A DNA stretch of 38,227 bases from DATASD01 sp035478835 (GCA_035478835.1 DATIJH010000010.1:1-38227), one strand, 5' to 3'; shown: positions 7,827 to 16,466, counted from the first letter of the stretch. Numbers and translations are program-made. Notes: generated by a model not told the origin, from the letters alone.

Positions 7827-8039
7827 GCCTTCAACGCGAGCCCACTGCAGTAAGCCGCCAAAACCAGTAAAGAGCGCGTCGCGCACGCGCTCAGGGCTTA
7901 TTGGCGTAGCAAGGTCCCGAACAACGTCCGCACAATCGGCCGGATCACGAACAGGATCGGGGCGGAGTTCCACAATATCAGCCTCAAGGTTAGGCATGTA
8001 CACGGGCGGTAGCGGTTGGTCTCCAGAAAGCTCAGTCAT
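7776..8039 (-). CDS. Small acidic protein of unknown function
   Basis: 87 residues if ATG 8039 (MTELSGDQPLPP) is the start; ATG 8045 adds two residues. Not recognised. It is soluble, acidic and proline-containing, with a helical C-terminal half (ISPERVRDALFTGFGGLLQW). Its 3' end overlaps the 3' end of the DDAH-like gene on the opposite strand by 51 bases. TAAAAT at 8053-8048 ends eight bases before ATG 8039, matching the leaderless pattern seen elsewhere in the window and favouring that start. Confidence 0.55.
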   Translation of the reverse strand: MTELSGDQPLPPVYMPNLEADIVELRPDPVRDPADCADVVRDLATPISPERVRDALFTGFGGLLQWARVEGSGQTETGAADESAALE

Positions 8040-8076
8040 ATACATATATTTTACCAAGAGTTGCTCGAAAAGTAAA

Positions 8077-8105
8077 TTGCAATTCTTGCTAAATTGTGTT
8101 ATGTT
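8077..8105 (+). promoter_or_regulatory. Promoter of the 8132 gene
   Basis: TTGCAA (8077-8082), a 17-base spacer and TATGTT (8100-8105). The expected transcription start near 8112 makes the frame's first GTG (8096) untranscribed and supports GTG 8132 as the real start. Confidence 0.55.
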
Positions 8106-8131
8106 ATATATGTAAATCGCAGGTCCCCACT

Positions 8132-9094
8132 GTGTTAGAAACAGAAATAAAAACAACACCAGTACCAGATATCGCGCAGATCGAGACAGGCCCTTGCCCG
8201 CCCGTCAGTCTCGAAATTGGTACTGAACCAGGCGAGATCGATCCGCAGGTCTTCGACGACTTTCCCGATATTTTCGAGGGGGTGAGCGCCGAAGCCCAAG
8301 CCGCACAAGTTCGTCAAGAAAGTGACCTCGAAAACGGCCGTGCCGCCGAACGCGCCCGCGTAGCGCTCGGCTGTGGCACCTGCATCCTTAAAAAGGAATG
8401 CACCGTGGGCAAAAACCTAGCTACGCGCACCGAAACCGGCCCCAAGCTAGAGATGCTCAAAACTGCGCCGACCTGGCTCAACGCCGCCCGCCTAGGCCTC
8501 AGCGGTACCGACGAAAAGCAGTTGAGCGCGCAACTCGAAGATGAAAAAACCAAACAAGCCGCACTTGAAACGGGCGCGCTTAACCTCGACAACCTACTCG
8601 CCGGTACCACCAATGAACGCGCCGCAAAACCGCTCAAATATGATGACCTGCCCGAGCTCCACGGCGTTGCCAGCATCGACCGCGCCGCAACCTTTACAAG
8701 CGACCGCATCACCACGGCGAACGGCAAAAAATTCGACGTTATCGACGCCTCGCACGCTATCGGCTACAAAGGCCCGCAGCCAGAATACACCGGCTATAAA
8801 GCGCTCACAGGTAAATTGGTACAGCGCATGGAAGCCGTTGATGCGAATGGTGACGCGCAGATTTTTCACCCTGACGGCACGCAGCAGAAACCGATTGCCC
8901 GTGTCGGCGTTGCGAATGTGGACGAGGTGCGTCGACAAGGCTCTAAAGACCGCTTATACTTCTCGCGCGTCGCTGCAAGCCCTAACGATCCAGACAGCGT
9001 TCCCCGTATCATCATCTTGGGCGCCAATGGCGGTGATGAGAAGGCGCAGCGTAAATTTATTGACGACACTATCGGCGTCGCACGCAAAACGTAG
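8132..9094 (+). CDS. Unknown protein with a WhiB-like cysteine pattern
   Basis: About 320 residues from GTG 8132; an upstream GTG at 8096 adds 12 residues but lies in the promoter. The N-terminal part has Cys22 and the cluster C81-x2-C84-x5-C90 (GCGTCILKKECTVGKN), preceded by PDIF and an Ala/Arg-rich helix. This C..CxxCx5C spacing is the pattern of WhiB-type iron-sulfur proteins, although the first Cys is farther away than usual. Residues 100-180 are helical. The C-terminal 130 residues are a mixed alpha/beta domain ending in RIIILGANGGDEKAQRKFIDD that I cannot assign. It may be a redox-responsive regulator, but this is tentative. The stop lies 17 bases before the convergent MurE-like gene. 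Confidence 0.7.
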   Translation: MLETEIKTTPVPDIAQIETGPCPPVSLEIGTEPGEIDPQVFDDFPDIFEGVSAEAQAAQVRQESDLENGRAAERARVALGCGTCILKKECTVGKNLATRTETGPKLEMLKTAPTWLNAARLGLSGTDEKQLSAQLEDEKTKQAALETGALNLDNLLAGTTNERAAKPLKYDDLPELHGVASIDRAATFTSDRITTANGKKFDVIDASHAIGYKGPQPEYTGYKALTGKLVQRMEAVDANGDAQIFHPDGTQQKPIARVGVANVDEVRRQGSKDRLYFSRVAASPNDPDSVPRIIILGANGGDEKAQRKFIDDTIGVARKT

Positions 9095-9111
9095 CCCTGC
9101 CTTAACGCATT

Positions 9112-10470
9112 CTATTTCTTGAGCTCGCGTAGCGCCTTTCGCGCTTCTTCGCTCTCGTTCCACTCGATTTTTATAACGCGCTCGGGGTTGACGTCGTCTT
9201 GCTGCAAGTGCCGGAGCTCGGCCGCGCGCGGCCCGTTGCGCAAAATGTCTTTTTCGTGTCCCTTGCCGAGCAATAGCACTACGTCGCCCTTGCTCGCCCG
9301 CTTGAATGCAAACCGTATCGCATCTGGCCGATCGTGTACCAAAAACACATTTTTATCCACCTGCTTACCGGCTTTTTCGGCGCCAGCCGCAATCTGCTGC
9401 ATAATCTCCTGACCGTCCATGTCGCGGTCGTCTTCTTCGGTGACAATTACTTCGTCGGCATACTTGCCGGCTAGTTCACCCTGGGTTGCGCGCTTTTCCT
9501 CGTCGCGCCGGCCGGCCGAGCCAAACACCACCATGAGCTTGCCCTTCACCACTGGCCGCAAATCCTTGAACAACTTTTCAAAGCTGTCCGGCGTGTGTGC
9601 GTAGTCCACAATCACGTCAAAATCCTGACCTTCGTCGATGCGCGCCATGCGCCCTTCCACACCTTCGAGTGCCGCAATACCCTTTTCGATCTGCACCGGC
9701 GTCAAGCCCAAAGCCCGGCCTACACCAACCGCCGCCAAGGAGTTATACACGTTAAATTGCCCGGTCAGGCGGCATGTAATGTGATATTCGTCGCTGCCTG
9801 CTTTGGCGGTGTACGCAACACCGCTCGGTTTGAGTTGCACATCTTCCGCCCGCAAATCGCCGCGGTCAACGCCGTAACCGATTACGTTTTTTATAGGCTT
9901 GGCAAAAAACGGCGCATTCGGGTCGTCAAAATTTATAACACCGGTGCGTAGCCCCTTGTGATTGCGGTCCGCGAGCCGGAACATCCGCACTTTGGCCGCG
10001 CGGTAGCGCTCAAACGTGCCGTGATAATCAAGGTGTTCGTGCGTTAAATTGGTCATCACGGCCACGCTGTACGGCACACCAAATACGCGGTGCTGCGCCA
10101 GGGCGTGGCTCGTCGTTTCCAGCACCAGCCATTCCACTCCCTGCGCCTTTAACTCCTTAAATCGGCGATGCAACACTGGTACCGAAGCCGTAGTCATGTG
10201 CGAAATTTGCGGCTTGATATCCAGGCCGACACCATAAGCAACGGTAGTCATCAAGCCAACTTTGTAACCGGCCTCGTGCATCATGCGATGTATCAAAAAC
10301 GCCGTGGTAGTTTTGCCATTCGTGCCCGTCACACCGATAACCTGCAGGCCGTGTGCCGGAAACCCGTGCAAAATGTTGGCAGCAACCGCCTCGCCTAAGT
10401 GGCCGTATGGTTCGATGCGTCGGAAAAGGTCGCGCGGGATAAACTTTTTAACGATGGTGCGTGGATTCAT
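9112..10470 (-). CDS. murE: MurE-like Mur ligase (UDP-MurNAc-tripeptide synthetase family), short N-terminus
   Basis: ATP-dependent amide ligase of 452 residues, likely adding the third amino acid of the peptidoglycan stem peptide. The P-loop VTGTNGKTTT sits at 48-57. The central domain shows TNLTHEHLDYHGTFERY and the carbamylated-lysine motif AAK (158-160). The C-terminal domain has DYAHTPDS (289-296), FGSAGRRDEEKR and GKGHE (402-406). The usual 90-residue UDP-binding N-terminal domain is reduced to about 45 residues. The DNPR motif that marks diaminopimelate-adding enzymes reads DDRD (347-350), so the added amino acid is uncertain. TATACT at 10482-10477 ends six bases before the ATG, suggesting a leaderless mRNA. 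Confidence 0.88.
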   Translation of the reverse strand: MNPRTIVKKFIPRDLFRRIEPYGHLGEAVAANILHGFPAHGLQVIGVTGTNGKTTTAFLIHRMMHEAGYKVGLMTTVAYGVGLDIKPQISHMTTASVPVLHRRFKELKAQGVEWLVLETTSHALAQHRVFGVPYSVAVMTNLTHEHLDYHGTFERYRAAKVRMFRLADRNHKGLRTGVINFDDPNAPFFAKPIKNVIGYGVDRGDLRAEDVQLKPSGVAYTAKAGSDEYHITCRLTGQFNVYNSLAAVGVGRALGLTPVQIEKGIAALEGVEGRMARIDEGQDFDVIVDYAHTPDSFEKLFKDLRPVVKGKLMVVFGSAGRRDEEKRATQGELAGKYADEVIVTEEDDRDMDGQEIMQQIAAGAEKAGKQVDKNVFLVHDRPDAIRFAFKRASKGDVVLLLGKGHEKDILRNGPRAAELRHLQQDDVNPERVIKIEWNESEEARKALRELKK

Positions 10471-10501
10471 ACCTCAAGTATAAAGTGTTGCGAATAATAA
10501 A

Positions 10502-10530
10502 CAAACCGGCCGTTTTACATGGCCGGTTTG
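10502..10530 (-). terminator. Terminator of the 10556-14425 gene
   Basis: CAAACCGGCC / GGCCGGTTTG is a 10-bp perfect stem with a nine-base loop. On the minus strand it is followed by TTTATTATT. It begins about 25 bases after the stop of the giant gene and overlaps the upstream part of the murE-like promoter. Confidence 0.85.
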
Positions 10531-10555
10531 TTGCATGCACAAGAATATAATTGCC

Positions 10556-13500
10556 TTAGGCGCGAGGACGGTAACGTGCTGCCTCTGCGGCGTTAATCTG
10601 GCCATAAGCCACATTAATGTACTCTACGAGCGAAGTGCCAAGACCCATTAACTCAGGCGCATTACGGTCCCTGCCCCTACGATCAGGAATCGGCTGACCA
10701 AGTAAGATAAACTCTTTGGGGCCAAGCTTCTGCTTTCGGATAAAATCAGCCAGGTTATATATGTTTTGCTTTACATCGTCAGTTACGTCGGGATTACGGA
10801 GTATATTACTGACTGTCGCAAGCGTTACATTCCATGTGTCTTGATTGAAAGTGGACTCCTCGGGCTCTATTGGACGGTGTCCCTCAGGGTTCGGCGCGTT
10901 AGCGTAGGCGTTCCAGGCCTGATTCATTTTTCTTACTGCGGCGAACTTCTGGCGGGGCGTAAGCCACGTGGCGTTGTTTGCTTGCTTTTCAGCTTCTTTA
11001 TACTCGAGCCAGAGGTCGACGGGATCTTTCTCTTTTTTAGTTGCTTCGGGCTCTTTAATTGTCGGCGCGGTTTCTTCGGCTTCGCGCTCTTCCTTCAAAC
11101 GGGCGCGCCACTGGCGGCGGGTTTCGCCCGGGCGGCGGGCATCTCGCTCCAGTTTGGCTATGTCCTCAAGCTGGCGGCGATTCGCTCTAGTCAGGAGACC
11201 CATTGCGTCCTTGCGTAACGAACGGATATCATCAATATCCTCACGGCTCAGGACTTCACCACCTTCCTGTGCCAGTGCCAAGGCGACCTCGGCGTCGTTG
11301 ATCTCGTCAAGAATTTTGCGCTTATCGGCGAAGCTCAGGATCTTAAAGCCCGCACCTCTTTTATCCTGAAGCAGATGCTGAAGTTCCTCTAGACGCATTG
11401 GCGTCATGCGGCCGTCTGCGTTCCGAATGGTTTCTGGCGGGTCAACTGGTGCGCCACGTTCGGCACGCGCTTTACGTACAATAGGCCAGAGTATCTGATT
11501 TGCCTCGTTTGCGTCAAAGCCAAGCTCTTTATATGCGGCGATGAGCGCGTCCTCTTTTGCCAGGTATTCCTTACTGGTGGGACCATAGGTAACATCCGCA
11601 CTTATAACTTCATCGACGAGGGCGAAAAGCCTGTCCCGTTCTTCGCGGGTCATAGTGTTAATCGAACGGTTCTGGTTTTCGGGACCTTTTCTGTGCTCCG
11701 GCCGGTCAACAGGCAAGCCGTTATCAATGCGATGCTGGCGAACTTCCCTCAATACGGCATTAATATCGTCGGGCGAGTAACCGTAAGATTCTGCGAGCTT
11801 ACGGAAATTAGTATACGACATATTTACCGTTTCCCGTGCAGCGCCACTTGCATCCTGCGCAATCAGATCGTTAGCAAAATTAAGGACTTCCCGGTGCATA
11901 TTACCAGCAGCCTCATAAAGGGCATCGCCCAAGTTCTGGTCATTACCGCCGGCTTCGCCGACGCGCTGCTTGGCCTGTGCTCTCAGGTTCTCTACCACCG
12001 CCCAGTCCTCATCACGACCAGTACGCTTGGCTTTGCCCTCGGCCAAGATCACCGCCTTGGCGAGTTTTGCAATTTCCTGTTGCTGAGCGGCATTCGGCTT
12101 GAATTCGCGCTGCGAGTTTTCAGGGGTCTGCTGTGCGTGCAGCGGCTTGCCTTCGAGCGTGCGTCGCTGCTCGGCGGTCGCCCACATTGAGCGCATCAGG
12201 TCATCTTCTTTGCCTTTTTCATTGATATAAAAACCGTAAAATTTACCTGTCCGGTAAAATTCTTCCACCTTCTCTTCGGCGGTTGCGGCGTCTCCAGCCA
12301 CGCGAGCTTCCATGACCTCGTCAGCCAGTTTGAGGACATGTGCGGCGCGTTCATCAAACCGCTCTGCCGATCGCGCCCAAACTTTTTGGAAATCTTCTTC
12401 CGTACCGCCAGCTGCCATAACAGCGTTGTGGAGCTCATTCCTGAACTTAGTTGCTTCTCCCATGTTTTTGGCGCCGTAGGCAATCTGGGCCCGATCGGCA
12501 AGCGCGTTCATTACGGCCGTGCTTGCGAATTCGCTTTTACCCTCAGCAGCTTGCTGCTGCTGGCGGAAAGCCCGTAGCTGCTCGTGGTTAAGGTTTATGG
12601 CTTGCCGCTCTATCTCTTCGCGAATGGTAGTGTCTACCAGCTCTTCGGGAAGATGAAGCTCTGCTGCGATCCGCCGAGCCTCTTGCTCAAGTTGCGCTGC
12701 CTTGCCGATTAAATTACCGTCTGCATCCGTACCGGCGGCACTCAGGGCTTCCGTGGCCATGCTCCTCACCGTCTGGTCGTAGGCGTCCAGGTTCTGTACG
12801 TTTTTGTTTACTTCGGCGCATACTTGGCTTAGTTCTTGGTCGGTCAGCGTAATGCCGGCCTGGTTTGCTGCAGCCTCAAGGTGGCGGACTATTTGCTCAT
12901 CGTTCGGCCGAGCGTCTTTGCCCATGCCATAAGCTTGAACAGCGGTATTGAAGGCGAGCTGAGCTTTGGCTGCTTCTTTAAATTCGCCGTTAGTCTCTGC
13001 TGTGGGTGTTTGGGTCTGGGCGGCTTCGGCAGGTTTGGCGGCCTGCTCCTGGGCTTGAGGCTGTGGCTGTTCTTCTGCAGCCGGCGGCGTGGTTGCCGCG
13101 GAGGCAGCGTTAGCGTTCCTAAGCTCTGTGGCCCTAGCGTTAATTATATCGGCGACTTCATCTACGGTGAGACCCAACTCACTCCCCCGCCTCGCGGCTA
13201 CATCGGCCAACTCGTCGAATGCTTTATCTGTGAAGTCCAGACTTAATGCCTCTGCTGCAGCCTGGGCGGCTGGGTCGAATTTCTCTAAGGCAAACACGCG
13301 GCGATTCACTTCGCTGCGAGCATTTCGCATTGCTGTTATCGACAATTCAACGCCTGCGGTGCTGGCCATGTCATTGAGCATGTTAGTCAGCTGGTCCTTG
13401 CCAGGTATACCGTTTTGACCCTTTTCCCGGTAAATTTTAGCGGCGGCGGCATTTACGAGGTCTTGCATTTTTTCGTCGACTGTTAATTCGGGTTTGACCG

Positions 13501-14425
13501 CTGGAGCGTTCGGCGTTGTTTCATAATGCTGCGGCTTTGGAGCTGGCGTTTCTTTGGCGGGTACGTTAAAGCGACTGGTGTTGTCGTCGGCTGGTGAGCC
13601 AACTTGTTCTGCGCCCTGCTTCGGTACGTTCGTTACCGGTGTGGTTGTTGGTTTGGGCTGTGCTTGTTGGGCGGCTGCGGCGGTATTGCTGTGAACGTAG
13701 GCTGTAGCGTCAGTAATCATTTGCCGGCGCTGATGTGCAGGCAGGCCAAGCTTGTCGGCTAACGCAGCGAATTTTAGGTCGTTGCCATTCCGCACCGCGG
13801 CTTCGGCCGCTTCGCTAAGGCGCGTCTGGTCGGCGGCGTTCATTTTTTCATAAGGGGTTTCGGTGACTGCTTCTGGAGCGGTTGCGGGAGTCTGGGTCTG
13901 GGCGGCTTCGGCAGCTTTGGCCGAGGGTTTCGGCGCTGGTTTTTTAGGGGCGGCACCACTCAGTACTGCGGTCACGGGGGTGCGCTCACCTTTGGCATGC
14001 ACCGTGTCGATCCAAGTGCGTGCGGCGGCGGCACCCTCACTCTTGAGACGAGTTGCGTACGCTGCCTGAGCTTCAGGTGCGAGCTTTGCGATTTGCTTTG
14101 AGTCGAGATTACCGGTGTTGTACTTACTGTTCACCCACTCGACCTGGCCGCTAGCGTCTTTAGGGACAACAACACCACCCTTGCCGCTTTCGTCAAGCAA
14201 GACAGTGTTTTTGCCGCCAGCACGGCGGCCAGCAGTAGCGGCTTGTTCAGCTGCTGCGGCTTCTGCCTCTGGTTGTTCCGCAATCTGGGGCGCAGGAGTC
14301 TCAGCGCCGGCTGCAGGCTGCGACTCAACGCGGCGGCCAGCGCCGGCTGCGCTCAATAACGTCACAAGCTCAAGTTCTTGGACGGTTGCGGGATCCATTG
14401 GGGGGTGTTCATGCATTCTAGTCAT
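10556..14425 (-). CDS. Giant (1289-residue) helical repeat protein of unknown function
   Basis: The largest gene here, not recognised. It has no signal peptide or membrane helix. Residues 1-200 and 250-310 are Ala/Gln/Pro/Thr-rich linkers. From about 200 to 1000 the chain is a series of degenerate helical units of roughly 45-75 residues. Each contains a helix, an L..(A)...G(h) turn and a second helix ending in Arg/Asn. Examples are FAALADKLGLPAHQRRQMIT (219-238), NQAGITLTDQELSQVCAEVN (521-540), FRKLAESYGYSPDDINAVLR (874-893) and EDALIAAYKELGFDANEANQ (958-977). The last two are followed by related GLPVDRPE and GAPVDPPE. The C-terminal third is charged. ATG 14425 is chosen, with a 17-18-base-spaced promoter about 45 bases upstream. 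A structural or scaffold role is only a guess. Confidence 0.85.
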   Translation of the reverse strand: MTRMHEHPPMDPATVQELELVTLLSAAGAGRRVESQPAAGAETPAPQIAEQPEAEAAAAEQAATAGRRAGGKNTVLLDESGKGGVVVPKDASGQVEWVNSKYNTGNLDSKQIAKLAPEAQAAYATRLKSEGAAAARTWIDTVHAKGERTPVTAVLSGAAPKKPAPKPSAKAAEAAQTQTPATAPEAVTETPYEKMNAADQTRLSEAAEAAVRNGNDLKFAALADKLGLPAHQRRQMITDATAYVHSNTAAAAQQAQPKPTTTPVTNVPKQGAEQVGSPADDNTSRFNVPAKETPAPKPQHYETTPNAPAVKPELTVDEKMQDLVNAAAAKIYREKGQNGIPGKDQLTNMLNDMASTAGVELSITAMRNARSEVNRRVFALEKFDPAAQAAAEALSLDFTDKAFDELADVAARRGSELGLTVDEVADIINARATELRNANAASAATTPPAAEEQPQPQAQEQAAKPAEAAQTQTPTAETNGEFKEAAKAQLAFNTAVQAYGMGKDARPNDEQIVRHLEAAANQAGITLTDQELSQVCAEVNKNVQNLDAYDQTVRSMATEALSAAGTDADGNLIGKAAQLEQEARRIAAELHLPEELVDTTIREEIERQAINLNHEQLRAFRQQQQAAEGKSEFASTAVMNALADRAQIAYGAKNMGEATKFRNELHNAVMAAGGTEEDFQKVWARSAERFDERAAHVLKLADEVMEARVAGDAATAEEKVEEFYRTGKFYGFYINEKGKEDDLMRSMWATAEQRRTLEGKPLHAQQTPENSQREFKPNAAQQQEIAKLAKAVILAEGKAKRTGRDEDWAVVENLRAQAKQRVGEAGGNDQNLGDALYEAAGNMHREVLNFANDLIAQDASGAARETVNMSYTNFRKLAESYGYSPDDINAVLREVRQHRIDNGLPVDRPEHRKGPENQNRSINTMTREERDRLFALVDEVISADVTYGPTSKEYLAKEDALIAAYKELGFDANEANQILWPIVRKARAERGAPVDPPETIRNADGRMTPMRLEELQHLLQDKRGAGFKILSFADKRKILDEINDAEVALALAQEGGEVLSREDIDDIRSLRKDAMGLLTRANRRQLEDIAKLERDARRPGETRRQWRARLKEEREAEETAPTIKEPEATKKEKDPVDLWLEYKEAEKQANNATWLTPRQKFAAVRKMNQAWNAYANAPNPEGHRPIEPEESTFNQDTWNVTLATVSNILRNPDVTDDVKQNIYNLADFIRKQKLGPKEFILLGQPIPDRRGRDRNAPELMGLGTSLVEYINVAYGQINAAEAARYRPRA
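13011..13032 (+). repeat. 22-bp exact direct repeat, copy 1 (second copy 13893-13914)
   Basis: TGGGTCTGGGCGGCTTCGGC plus AG occurs identically at 13011-13032 and 13893-13914 inside the giant gene. It encodes the shared AEAAQTQTP linker (residues about 172-180 and 466-474). This fits an internal duplication within the repeat protein. Confidence 0.8.
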
Positions 14426-14465
14426 GTGAGGCTCGATTCGTCGTTAGATTTGTTTGTTTTTGTTT

Positions 14466-14502
14466 CTTATAAAGATTTAAGCACAAACGTGACAATTTGT
14501 CA
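14466..14502 (-). promoter_or_regulatory. Promoter of the giant gene with overlapping dyad TGACAA-T-TTGTCA
   Basis: On the minus strand TTGTCA (14495-14490) and TATAAG (14471-14466) are 18 bases apart; the alternative TTATAA gives 17. The -35 is one arm of a perfect six-base dyad with a single central base (14490-14502), which could be an operator. It lies in the 121-base gap between the giant gene and the divergent tsaD. Confidence 0.55.
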
Positions 14503-14546
14503 ATAAATATGTGCGTATGGCAAGCTGCTTGTGGTAGACTAGGCAT

Positions 14547-15617
14547 ATGACAATTTTGGGCATCGAGTCGAGCTGCGACGAAACCGCTGCGGCAGTCGTT
14601 AAAAGCGGCGACAACGGACATACCTTATTAAGCAACGTAGTGGCGACGAGCATGGACTTGCACGCCCAATACGGCGGCGTCGTACCAGAGGTAGCGGCGC
14701 GCAGTCATATTGAATTTATTATGCCGGTCGTCGCGCAGGCGCTCGATGACGCGCACTGCACGTGGGACGACATCGACGCCATTGCAGTCACGTACGGCGC
14801 CGGCCTGGGCGGCAGTTTGCTCGTGGGCGTTTTGGCGGCGCGGACGCTGGCGATCACTAAACAAAAGCCGCTGTACGCCATCAACCACGTCGAGGCACAT
14901 GTATATGCCAATTTTTTGACCGGCACTTCCCTGCCCGGTTACAAACTGCCAGCCGCGCCGCCGGTGTTTCCGATGCTCGCTTTGATTGTCTCCGGCGGCC
15001 ACAGCCAGCTCGCCCTTTTTGAGGACCACTTTAAATACCGCTTGCTCGGCCAAACACAAGACGATGCGATCGGTGAAGCCTACGACAAAGTCGCAAAAAT
15101 TCTGGGCCTTCCCTATCCTGGCGGCCCGAGTGTCAGCAAAAAAGCACTCGAGGGCGACGCGCACGCTTACAAATTGCCGAAAGCGCGGTTGGAGCATAAG
15201 TATGATTTCAGCTTCTCGGGCCTTAAAACAGCGGTGCTGCGGCTGGCGCAAGAGCTTGTCGGCAAAGACTTCACCCTGCCTTCCACCGAGTTGCCGGGTC
15301 TATTAAACGAGCAGCAGAAGGCCGACATTGCCGCCAGTTTTCAGCGCACAGCCGTGGAAACGGTTGTCGACAAAGCAGCCTTGGCGTTTGAGGAATTTGC
15401 GCCGAAAAGTGTGGTGATCGCCGGTGGTGTCGCCGCCAACAGCGAGCTGCGGCGCCAGCTTGCCGAGCGCCTACCCTTACCCGTCGCTTACACGGACATC
15501 AAATTATGCACAGACAATGGCGCGATGGTTGCGGCGCTGGGCTGTTATAAGGCGGTACTTGGCCAGCCCACGGCCGATCCGTACACGCTCGAGACGGCGC
15601 CGAACTTATCAATGTAG
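14547..15617 (+). CDS. tsaD: tRNA N6-threonylcarbamoyladenosine transferase TsaD
   Basis: Transfers the threonylcarbamoyl group to A37 of ANN-decoding tRNAs, 356 residues. Kae1/TsaD signatures are clear: GIESSCDETAAAVV (5-18), HIEFIMPVV, GAGLGGSLLVG, the metal-binding HVEAHVYANF with two His, VSGGHSQL, GEAYDKVAKILGLPYPGGP, FSGLKTAVL, and GGVAANSELR near residue 294. Length is normal. TAGACT at 14535-14540 ends six bases before the ATG and no Shine-Dalgarno site is present, so the mRNA is probably leaderless. It converges with the unknown gene at 15645. Confidence 0.97.
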   Translation: MTILGIESSCDETAAAVVKSGDNGHTLLSNVVATSMDLHAQYGGVVPEVAARSHIEFIMPVVAQALDDAHCTWDDIDAIAVTYGAGLGGSLLVGVLAARTLAITKQKPLYAINHVEAHVYANFLTGTSLPGYKLPAAPPVFPMLALIVSGGHSQLALFEDHFKYRLLGQTQDDAIGEAYDKVAKILGLPYPGGPSVSKKALEGDAHAYKLPKARLEHKYDFSFSGLKTAVLRLAQELVGKDFTLPSTELPGLLNEQQKADIAASFQRTAVETVVDKAALAFEEFAPKSVVIAGGVAANSELRRQLAERLPLPVAYTDIKLCTDNGAMVAALGCYKAVLGQPTADPYTLETAPNLSM

Positions 15618-15644
15618 CCAATGGAGCGGATTTAGCGGATCGAG

Positions 15645-16439
15645 TTATTTTTTGCGCGGCGCTTCTTGGGCAGATTGCGCTCCGCCGTGCTTTGTTTGCT
15701 CGATAGCGTTGGCAAGGCCGGGCAGCCAGCCATCGGACTGCGCAACTTCTTCCGGTGTTTCGGGAATGATTTCTTCTGGCTCGGGCGTGAGCTGTGTGGT
15801 CGGAACTTTCGCCGAAAAATCGCCAAAGTGAAGTTTAATAAACTCGGTGAGCAACTTGAGGTGCGCCGGCTTGAGCGGCTCGCGTTTTTTGGTTTCGCCC
15901 TGCTCGCGCATAACAGTGAGAAGCGGCTTGAAATCTGCTGTTGGCGCGCTTTTGCTGCCGGCAAACGCGATCAAAATATCCTCTAACTTGGCGCCTTTTA
16001 CTTTTGTGAGCACGGCTACGCGTATGTGTGGGCCAAGCTTTTCCTCGTAGCTGCGGTCGCGGCCTTTTTCGTCGATGGCATAGCGCGACGGAATTGCCAC
16101 GTCAATGACTGCTGTGCCGCGGACCGTCACAAACTGTACCGCCAAACGTACCGGCTCTACCGCTGTTTTCACATCATAAATCGTGCGGAGCGCGCCAAAA
16201 ACGGCGTAACCTGCCCCATCTTCCTGCAGCATGTAGTAAGCGAGCGTGGTATCGGCGGCGCTCTGGGGCTGCGCCGGAGCTAATGCGGTAGCCGTCTCGA
16301 GTGGGCGTGTCATGACACCAGTCTCAAAAGCATGTGGCTCGCCGAACTCAAGGATCGCACCCATAAGTGTACGCCGCAACTCAACCTCTTCGGGAGATGC
16401 ATCGTTATACCGGTAAAATTTTTGTTTGAGTCCTAGCAT
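15645..16439 (-). CDS. Protein of unknown function
   Basis: 264 residues, not recognised. The N-terminus (MLGLKQKFYRYNDASPEEVELRR) is basic and helical. A central alpha/beta region (residues 65-150) is rich in beta strands, with no convincing membrane helix. Residues 205-264 are acidic and proline-rich, ending in a lysine tail (APRKK). A promoter of its own (TTGAAA-17-TATGCT) lies upstream with a leader of about 25-30 bases and only a weak ribosome site. It is convergent with tsaD (27-base gap) and divergent from the structured region before valS. Confidence 0.75.
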   Translation of the reverse strand: MLGLKQKFYRYNDASPEEVELRRTLMGAILEFGEPHAFETGVMTRPLETATALAPAQPQSAADTTLAYYMLQEDGAGYAVFGALRTIYDVKTAVEPVRLAVQFVTVRGTAVIDVAIPSRYAIDEKGRDRSYEEKLGPHIRVAVLTKVKGAKLEDILIAFAGSKSAPTADFKPLLTVMREQGETKKREPLKPAHLKLLTEFIKLHFGDFSAKVPTTQLTPEPEEIIPETPEEVAQSDGWLPGLANAIEQTKHGGAQSAQEAPRKK

Positions 16440-16466
16440 GCTGTTTGTTTTTTATGTATCTCTGGT

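Noticed and set aside
8096..8131. Upstream extension of the WhiB-like-pattern gene from GTG 8096
   Set aside because: It overlaps the -10 of a well-spaced promoter (TTGCAA-17-TATGTT), so the codons would not be transcribed.
12836..13246. Open frames on the plus strand inside the giant gene (also 10766-11218, 11693-12190)
   Set aside because: Antisense shadows of the Ala-rich 1289-residue gene. Their translations are cysteine- and leucine-rich without recognisable domains.
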